From: CAYOBW01 sp964402115
Lineage (GTDB): Bacteria > Verrucomicrobiota > Kiritimatiellia > UBA8416 > CAYOBW01
DNA: 64,000 nucleotides
NCBI GenBank assembly: GCA_964402115.1
Contig: CAYOBW010000002.1
Coordinates: 1 to 64,000 of the forward strand
Direction of reading: 5' to 3'
Both the position numbers and the translations under genes were made by a program. Each line of letters opens with the position of its first letter. Position 1 is the first letter of the stretch. Positions 59,300 through 64,000 of this stretch are shown in pieces. Under the pieces are notes generated by a model. It was not told the DNA's origin. It did not search any database and saw only the letters and a list, made by a program, of their open reading frames with translations.

Positions 59300-60436
59300 C
59301 TACGACATGCTCTTGAAGCGGTTTTCCTTGCCACGCAGGCGGGAACGGAGGGAGAAGAGGAAATCCAGCAACCGCTCCTGGGACGGGTAGGCGGCGTGCG
59401 GCACGGGCGGCGAGCGCATGATCGCGTCGAACTCCGCATCCGAGAAACCCAGCTTCTTGAGCACGTAGGGCTTGTCGTGGCGCAGCTGCTCGGGATCGTA
59501 GGGCGGCTTCTGCAACTCCTCCAGCGCGTCCGCGCGGGTGAGCTCGCCGTTGCGGATCAGGCTGGAAAGGTGCGCCTTGCGCTTGTCGATGTTGAACTTC
59601 GCCGGCAGGTAATAGGCCTGGTAGAACTTCGTGAAGACCGACTCGTAGTGCTTGCCGCCGTAATAGCGCCAGCCCAACTCGCTCTCCAGGATTTGCATCG
59701 CCCGACGCTTCTGGTAGTTGCAGTGGTTGAGCAGGCGCACGAAGGTGTGCCGGCGCGACAGGGACTGCAGCAGCAGGCGCCCATAGCTGAAGGTCGGGAA
59801 GGAGCGGAGCTTCAGCGTGCCGAACCGTTTCTGGATCGCCTTGAGGTTCTTGAGGTCGAACTTGTAGTAGACCCACTTGGCCGGCAGGCCGTTCTCCGTG
59901 GCCAGGTTGCCGCCCAGCAGGATGTAGCGGATCTTGTGCTTGCGCGCCACGCTGAACATGGCGCCGTAGATCGCCTGGTCGGTGAGCACCTCGATATCCA
60001 GCACGGAAGCCTTGAAGTAGGAGCGTTGGAGGTCCCGGAACTCCTCCCAGTTGATGACGTACGTGTAGTAGTCGAAACCGAGCCGCTCGATCAACTGGCG
60101 GATGTTCTCGACGGCGAGCTCGGAATCCCAGCCGTTGTCGAAATGGACTACCATGGGCCGCAGGCCCAGCTTCTTCGCCAGGTACGCCACGTAGGAACTG
60201 TCCACGCCGCCGCTGACGCCCAGGAGCGAGTCGTACTCGCGGCCCTTGCCGTAGGCGCGGATCGGCTCCGCCATGGCCTCCAGGCGGCGCTCGATTTCCG
60301 CCTCCGGCACATGCAGGTTGGCGAGCACGGGCTCCATCTGGCGGCAGTAGTGGCAAACCCCCTCGGCGTCGAAGGTGATGAGCGGATCGGTCTCATCCAT
60401 GACGCAGTGCGCGCACTGGCGATTCGCTGTTCCCAT
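59300..60436 (-). CDS. N-acetyl sugar amidotransferase (WbpG/PseA-like)
   Basis: A 378-residue PP-loop ATP pyrophosphatase. N-terminal four-cysteine zinc site (CAHCVMDE, CHYCRQ), the PP-loop LLGVSGGVDSSYVAYL, VVHFDNGWDSELAV, RYILLGGNLATENGLP and YYGGKHYESVFTKFYQ are typical of the amidotransferase that adds ammonia from HisH2/HisF2 to an N-acetyl sugar, giving acetamidino groups on LPS or other glycans. The two partner genes lie directly upstream in the same operon (36-base gap). The exact sugar is not known. Confidence 0.9.
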   Translation of the reverse strand: MGTANRQCAHCVMDETDPLITFDAEGVCHYCRQMEPVLANLHVPEAEIERRLEAMAEPIRAYGKGREYDSLLGVSGGVDSSYVAYLAKKLGLRPMVVHFDNGWDSELAVENIRQLIERLGFDYYTYVINWEEFRDLQRSYFKASVLDIEVLTDQAIYGAMFSVARKHKIRYILLGGNLATENGLPAKWVYYKFDLKNLKAIQKRFGTLKLRSFPTFSYGRLLLQSLSRRHTFVRLLNHCNYQKRRAMQILESELGWRYYGGKHYESVFTKFYQAYYLPAKFNIDKRKAHLSSLIRNGELTRADALEELQKPPYDPEQLRHDKPYVLKKLGFSDAEFDAIMRSPPVPHAAYPSQERLLDFLFSLRSRLRGKENRFKSMS

Positions 60437-60471
60437 GACTTCGCAGACTCCTTGCCGTCCCCGGCGCCGCG

Positions 60472-61266
60472 TCAGGTGCGTTCGGCCGTTCCCGCGGGCG
60501 CGAGGTCGCCCAGCAGCGCCTTCACTTCCCGCCGGCTGGGGTAGTTGATCAGCACGCCGCGGTGCTTGCCCTTGAACACGAACAGGCTGCCGCACGCCAC
60601 CGCGCTCACGCGGGTCCGCTCCACCAGCGCGCGAACGTCCGCCAGGCTGCCCGCCCCGCCGCAGGCAATCACCGGGATGTTCACCGCGTCCACCAGGACG
60701 CCGACCAGCTCCTCATCGAAGCCCTGCATGCTACCATCGCGGTCCACGGCATTCACGAACAATTCGCCGGCGCCCTGCGCGGCCATGCGGCGGGCGTGCT
60801 CGAGCGGCGTAACCGATTCCTTGCGGCGGCCGCGGCCGGTCAGGAGCACGTGGCGGCCGAACAGCTCGCGGCGCACATCCATGGCGGCAACGATGCTCTG
60901 GCTGCCGAACCGCTGCGCCAGCTCCGCCACCAGCTCGGGACGCCGCACGGCGGCCGTGTTGACCGCGACCTTCTCCACACCCAGCGCGAAGAGGCGGTCG
61001 GCGTCCGCCACGGAGCGCACCCCGCCGCCGTAGCAGAACGGGATGAAGCTCTCGCTGACGATGTTGGCGACCTGCTCGAAGTCGGGTCCGCGGCGCTCCT
61101 CGGAGGCGTTGATGTCGAGGAAGATGATCTCGTCCACAAAGCGGTCGTTGTAGATCTTGACCGCGTTGATCGGGTCGCCCACGTACGTGGGGTCCTTGAA
61201 GCGCACGGTCTTCACGAGCCCGCGGCCGTCGAGGAGCAGGCAGGGGATGAGGCGGACACTCAGCAC
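60472..61266 (-). CDS. HisF-like ammonia-transfer subunit (HisF2/WbpI-type partner)
   Basis: A 264-residue TIM barrel of the HisF family: KTVRFKDPTYVGDPINAV, DEIIFLDINASEERRG, PFCYGGGVRSVADADRL, NTAAVRRPELV, and IPVIACGGAGSLADV. Of the two acid/base Asp needed for imidazole glycerol phosphate synthesis, Asp130 is kept but residue 11 is Leu (PCLLLDGRG). That loss and the operon context show a paralog for sugar amidation rather than histidine synthesis. The GTG start overlaps the hisH stop by seven bases. Confidence 0.9.
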   Translation of the reverse strand: MLSVRLIPCLLLDGRGLVKTVRFKDPTYVGDPINAVKIYNDRFVDEIIFLDINASEERRGPDFEQVANIVSESFIPFCYGGGVRSVADADRLFALGVEKVAVNTAAVRRPELVAELAQRFGSQSIVAAMDVRRELFGRHVLLTGRGRRKESVTPLEHARRMAAQGAGELFVNAVDRDGSMQGFDEELVGVLVDAVNIPVIACGGAGSLADVRALVERTRVSAVACGSLFVFKGKHRGVLINYPSRREVKALLGDLAPAGTAERT

Positions 61267-61883
61267 GTGCAGAGCCCCCCAAAGGCCTTGAGCAGATGCT
61301 GGCCGTGACGGTGGCTTTTCTCCGGGTGGAACTGCACGCCGACAATGTTGCCGTGCTGGAAGGCCGCCGTGAAGTCGTAGCCGTAGTGCGCCGTAGCCAA
61401 CACGTCGGCCTCGCGGTCGCAGACCGCATGGAAGCTATGCACGAAGTAGAAGCGAATCTCGTCCTCGATGGGCATGAAGAGGTCGGTGGGGCGCGCCGGA
61501 CGCACGTCGTTCCAGCCCATGTGGGGCAGCCGCAGGCGGGCCGCCGAGGCGGGCGGCGCAAAACGCACGGTATCGGCCGGCACCCAGCCCAACCCCGGCC
61601 TCACGCCCTCCTGGCTGCTGCGCGTGAGCAGCTGCATGCCGAGACAGATCCCGAGCAGCGGTGTCCGCTCCACCCGCACGCGCCGTTCGAGCAGCGGCAG
61701 GATGCCGGTTTGCGCCAACCGTTCCATCCCGGTGTCGAACGCGCCCACGCCCGGCAGAATCAGCCGGTCAGCCGCCGCAAGGTCCACCGGGTCGGCCGAG
61801 GCTTTCGCCTCCAACCCGATGTGCTTCAACATGTTCGTGATGGACCCGACATTGCCGAGCCCGCAGTCAATGACCACAATCAC
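61260..61883 (-). CDS. HisH-like glutamine amidotransferase subunit
   Basis: A 207-residue class I glutaminase: VVIDCGLGNVGSITNML, LILPGVGAFDTGM, nucleophile Cys in LGICLGMQLLT, and His/Glu in GVQFHPEKSHRHG. It frees ammonia from glutamine and passes it through the barrel of the HisF-like partner. The GTG at 61883 follows GGAGG. First gene of this operon; ten heptamer repeats lie immediately upstream of its ribosome binding site. Confidence 0.92.
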   Translation of the reverse strand: MIVVIDCGLGNVGSITNMLKHIGLEAKASADPVDLAAADRLILPGVGAFDTGMERLAQTGILPLLERRVRVERTPLLGICLGMQLLTRSSQEGVRPGLGWVPADTVRFAPPASAARLRLPHMGWNDVRPARPTDLFMPIEDEIRFYFVHSFHAVCDREADVLATAHYGYDFTAAFQHGNIVGVQFHPEKSHRHGQHLLKAFGGLCTC

Positions 61884-61899
61884 ACGTCACCTGCCTCCA

Positions 61900-61969
61900 A
61901 GTGACCAGCGATCAGTGATCAGTGATCAGTGACCAGTGGTCGGTGGTCAGTGGTCGGTGGTCGGCGATC
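61900..61969. repeat. ten tandem heptamers before the hisH2-hisF2 operon
   Basis: Ten head-to-tail 7-base units of the form (A/G)G(T/C)G(A/G)(T/C)C, such as AGTGATC and AGTGGTC, with two identical neighbours at 61914-61927. On the minus strand they end two bases before the GGAGG (61893-61897) of the GTG at 61883. Copy number could vary by slippage. Confidence 0.8.
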
Positions 61970-62046
61970 GGCAACGCACGCCCCCGCAGGTTATGCACGG
62001 TTAGCGTGTGGGTTGCCGATCCGCACGGGGCACTGACAACTGCCGT

Positions 62047-62273
62047 TCAACGGGGCATAGCATCGGGGTGAGGCTGCGGGTTGTCAAGATGTGTTCCGCG
62101 ACAGATGTGTTCCGCGATCCAGAGGGTGAAGAGGTGTTCGCCGTGAGGCGCCAGGTGACCATAGTCGTAGTAGTCGTTCTCCTGCAGTCCCGTAGCAACT
62201 TCGCGTCCTGGCCACCCCACACCGCCACGTCGTGATGCTGACCGAACGCCTGCAGGCGGCCACGACGGTGGAA
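62047..62273 (-). pseudogene. frameshifted C-terminal relic of an SGNH/GDSL hydrolase gene
   Basis: On the minus strand one frame reads RLQAFGQHHDVAVWGGQDAK and LLRD; a second frame takes over with LQENDYYDYGHLAPHG, then EHLFTLWIAEHI. Joined, they give the end of an SGNH hydrolase with the catalytic Asp-x-x-His (DYGH). There is a stop just upstream and no N-terminal part. A 14-base direct repeat (62087-62100, 62103-62116) lies near the end. The neighbour 62281-62504 shows nothing I can identify. Confidence 0.6.
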
Positions 62274-62504
62274 GGGGCAACCTCAGCGCGTCAACTTTTC
62301 ACAGGGAATGGAACCACGCCGTTCGACCAACTCGCTTCGCACCGGAGCGCCTCTGTTGTTTGCTGACGCCGCCCGAAGGGCAGGGTTGGCGCATGGGTGG
62401 AGACCGTCCGCACCGTAGCACATCACGTGCGGCCCAACATCGGGGAGGCCTGCGCCCGCCCGCGCTGGCCAAGACGCGCATCGTCCGGATACGCACGTTC
62501 CACA

Positions 62505-63545
62505 TCAGGAATCGATAGCACGGAGTTCTCGAAGAGCCAGATCCTCCAGCGCGCGATGGAGTCTCATCTGCCCACGCAAGTTGGGATGTGTTGAATCCTG
62601 AAATTCATCGTCAGGCAACAGGCTGGAGCAGTCAACGAGCGGCACGCCGTGCTGGCCGCACACTGCGGCGGCCTGTTCACGAAAGGCGGAGGGATAAGGC
62701 AGTCCCCCGTGCCACGAACCCAACGGCAGCAGGACGGCGGTCACGCGGACCCCCCTGAGTAGCAGACTGTCAATCACGGCTGCCCACTCGCCCATCTGCG
62801 AGGCCATACCAGCCTGCCAGTCGCTGCCCAGATAGCCGGACCAGTACGCCGCGTACTCCCCGGCGTCGTGCGCGAGTTGGGGCTTCCACCGGCCCTTCAG
62901 GCCAAACAAGTAGGTTCGGAGAAAATTGCTGGCTACCGCCTTCTCCGTCACCAACCATCGTCGCAATGCCGACGTCTCGACGGGGCGGATGCCGTCACGG
63001 TCGCTGTACGTAAACAGCCCGTGGCGTTGAAACAAGCTCGGGAAATAGTCGCCGTTGGGCCGGTTCCGTACTTCGACAGCATTCCCGTAGAACAATCCGA
63101 ACACGACCGACACCCGGCCGCTCCCCGCCCTCAACAGCCCCCGGTGCTGGATGAGATACTCGATAAACTGCCGTTGCTGCGTGAAATTGGCCGAGCTCAC
63201 GCCGTAATTGCCCACCCGTGACCGGATTGCGGGAGGCAGTTCCCATGGCATGATGGAGACCTTCACATTGGAGGCACCGAAGAAATACACCCCCCCGTGC
63301 GAGTAGTCGGCGTGTGGCAACTCGTCCAGCAGCAGCCGTTCCTCGAAGTCCACAAAATGGAGCGTTTGTTGGTACTGGCCGCCGTCGGCATGCCATTGCG
63401 CAAGACGCCGGACCTGCAGCCAGGCGCGCGGGGTGTCGCAGCGAGTCAACCCCACGACACAGCAGCACGTGCCGACGACTGCGGCCAGGAGAGCCAGACC
63501 GTAGCGGACAGGGCTAACGCGTTCGCAGTCCGGACACGCAGGCAT
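62505..63545 (-). CDS. membrane-anchored SGNH-hydrolase-like protein
   Basis: A 346-residue protein with one N-terminal membrane segment (about 16-36) and an extracytoplasmic SGNH-like domain. FFGASNVKVSIMP has the probable nucleophile Ser, NYGVSSANFTQQ the Gly block, and DDEFQDSTHPNLRG the catalytic Asp-x-x-His near the C-terminus. Such proteins (DltD/AlgX-like) act with MBOAT acyltransferases in acetylating or acylating cell-surface polymers, but no MBOAT gene is in view. GAGGAA precedes the ATG. It comes 19 bases after a 57-residue membrane peptide gene. Confidence 0.65.
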   Translation of the reverse strand: MPACPDCERVSPVRYGLALLAAVVGTCCCVVGLTRCDTPRAWLQVRRLAQWHADGGQYQQTLHFVDFEERLLLDELPHADYSHGGVYFFGASNVKVSIMPWELPPAIRSRVGNYGVSSANFTQQRQFIEYLIQHRGLLRAGSGRVSVVFGLFYGNAVEVRNRPNGDYFPSLFQRHGLFTYSDRDGIRPVETSALRRWLVTEKAVASNFLRTYLFGLKGRWKPQLAHDAGEYAAYWSGYLGSDWQAGMASQMGEWAAVIDSLLLRGVRVTAVLLPLGSWHGGLPYPSAFREQAAAVCGQHGVPLVDCSSLLPDDEFQDSTHPNLRGQMRLHRALEDLALRELRAIDS

Positions 63546-63564
63546 GCTCGAATTCCTCGCGCTT

Positions 63565-63738
63565 TCAAAACGTCTGATACAGGACAACCGGCGCTCGACT
63601 AGAAAGCAACAACACGATCGTGGACACCACGGCCAGGACAGCCAGCCCAGCATCCATCAGGCGCGGATGCCGATCGGCCCAACGTTCCACGGCGGCCCAT
63701 CCTGCGGGCGGCATGGCTGGGGACCTAGGCGTCGTCAT
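63565..63738 (-). CDS. 57-residue single-TM peptide, DltX-like in plan
   Basis: A short frame, MTTPRSPAMPPAGWAAVERW at its start, with GGAGG seven bases before the ATG. It has a cytoplasmic N-terminal half, one membrane helix (about 29-46) and a short tail ending VLYQTF. DltX and similar peptides of MBOAT systems also have one helix and a conserved aromatic C-terminus ending in Phe. It overlaps the upstream gene by 14 bases and precedes an SGNH gene, so a role as acyl-transfer helper is plausible. Confidence 0.6.
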   Translation of the reverse strand: MTTPRSPAMPPAGWAAVERWADRHPRLMDAGLAVLAVVSTIVLLLSSRAPVVLYQTF

Positions 63739-64000
63739 GTTCCGTCCTCCCCAGGATGTATCTGAACACGCGTCTCGGATTCCTGATCGTACGCCCGAGC
63801 AGCGCGCTGTAGGCCGCGTCGATCTCCGCGGACGTCAGGAAACGCTCTTGCACGGCCAGGGCCTGCTGAAGCCGTTCGGGATCGAGCAGGACCGTCTTCA
63901 TGTACTCCACGAACAGATTCTGGAAGTCCTTCCGCGTCAATGTACTCGTCTCCGATCCCGAAATGTCATGGTAGGCAAGGCGGGAGGTCTCGATGGCCTC
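63725..64000 (-). CDS. C-terminal part of an unidentified protein, cut by the window edge
   Basis: An open frame runs from the window edge to a stop at 63725, at least 91 residues: EAIETSRLAYHDISGSETST, later LLDPERLQQALAVQERFLT and NPRRVFRYILGRTEHDDA. It is soluble and helical, with no membrane segment, so it is not the end of an MBOAT protein. I do not recognise the family. The next gene starts 14 bases before its stop, which implies one operon with the small peptide and the SGNH protein. Confidence 0.55.
   Translation of the reverse strand, partial: EAIETSRLAYHDISGSETSTLTRKDFQNLFVEYMKTVLLDPERLQQALAVQERFLTSAEIDAAYSALLGRTIRNPRRVFRYILGRTEHDDA

Noticed and set aside
60472..61883. Histidine biosynthesis operon
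   Set aside because: Only hisH and hisF paralogs are present, the HisF has lost Asp11, and they are joined to a sugar amidotransferase.
61900..61969. Possible CRISPR array
   Set aside because: The units are 7 bases with no spacers, so it is a simple tandem repeat.

Overview
The window is high-GC DNA (about two thirds G+C by eye) from a Gram-negative, peptidoglycan-containing bacterium. LptD, a TonB-dependent receptor and an exopolysaccharide export locus show the outer membrane; two SEDS/PBP pairs (FtsW/FtsI and RodA/PBP2), mur genes and MraZ show peptidoglycan synthesis. Scattered GH109, DUF2961/GH172 and DUF1080 proteins, pseudopilins with a histidine/DG-type C-terminus, and many intergenic repeats fit the PVC superphylum best (Verrucomicrobiota, Kiritimatiellota or Lentisphaerota). 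That placement is inference; no rRNA or other phylogenetic marker RNA was seen, and I found no tRNA, CRISPR array or intact transposase.

Layout. 0.1-4.2 kb (+): an operon of TonB-dependent receptor, periplasmic YfiR-like protein and a CHASE8-HAMP histidine kinase, with a good sigma-70-type promoter. 4.3-14.6 kb (-): a tightly overlapped division and cell wall (dcw) operon, mraZ-rsmH-ftsL-ftsI-murE-murF-(small ORF)-murD-LysM lipoprotein-ftsW, driven by a promoter with MraZ-box repeats in its spacer. mraY is absent from its usual place. 15-29 kb (+): a GH20-family protein with an altered active site, a GT-C membrane glycosyltransferase, then an exopolysaccharide/exosortase locus: outer-membrane barrel, exosortase fused to a very large TPR domain, Wza, Wzc tyrosine kinase, and a polyprenyl-phosphate sugar transferase. 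29-36 kb (+): the elongasome operon mreB-mreC-mreD-PBP2-rodA followed by RNase G. 36-43.5 kb (+): lptD, a family-B DNA polymerase, gspG, a DUF1080 protein and a Tat-exported GH109 enzyme.

43.5-51 kb: metG and a pseudopilin (-), a divergent histidine kinase/sigma-54 response regulator pair, and a GT10-like fucosyltransferase divergent from a SAM methyltransferase. 51-57.3 kb (-): a DUF2961 lipoprotein, WecB-type UDP-GlcNAc 2-epimerase and a large YfhO-like membrane protein. 57.3-58.6 kb has no intact gene. It is a graveyard of repeats: a MITE-like element, a dispersed repeat whose second copy lies at 53.5 kb, strong inverted repeats, and the C-terminal remnant of a GxxExxY gene. Two small genes with a helix-turn-helix-like protein follow. 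59.3-61.9 kb (-): hisH2-hisF2-amidotransferase, the set that makes amidino sugars of surface glycans, with ten heptamer repeats directly before the ribosome binding site. 62-64 kb (-): a frameshifted relic of one SGNH hydrolase, an intact membrane-anchored SGNH protein, a 57-residue membrane peptide, and a partial gene running off the edge.

The common theme is the cell envelope: septal and lateral wall growth, LPS insertion, exopolysaccharide synthesis and export, and decoration of surface sugars. The least ordinary items are the exosortase-TPR fusion, the receptor/YfiR/CHASE8-kinase module, and the dcw operon lacking mraY.
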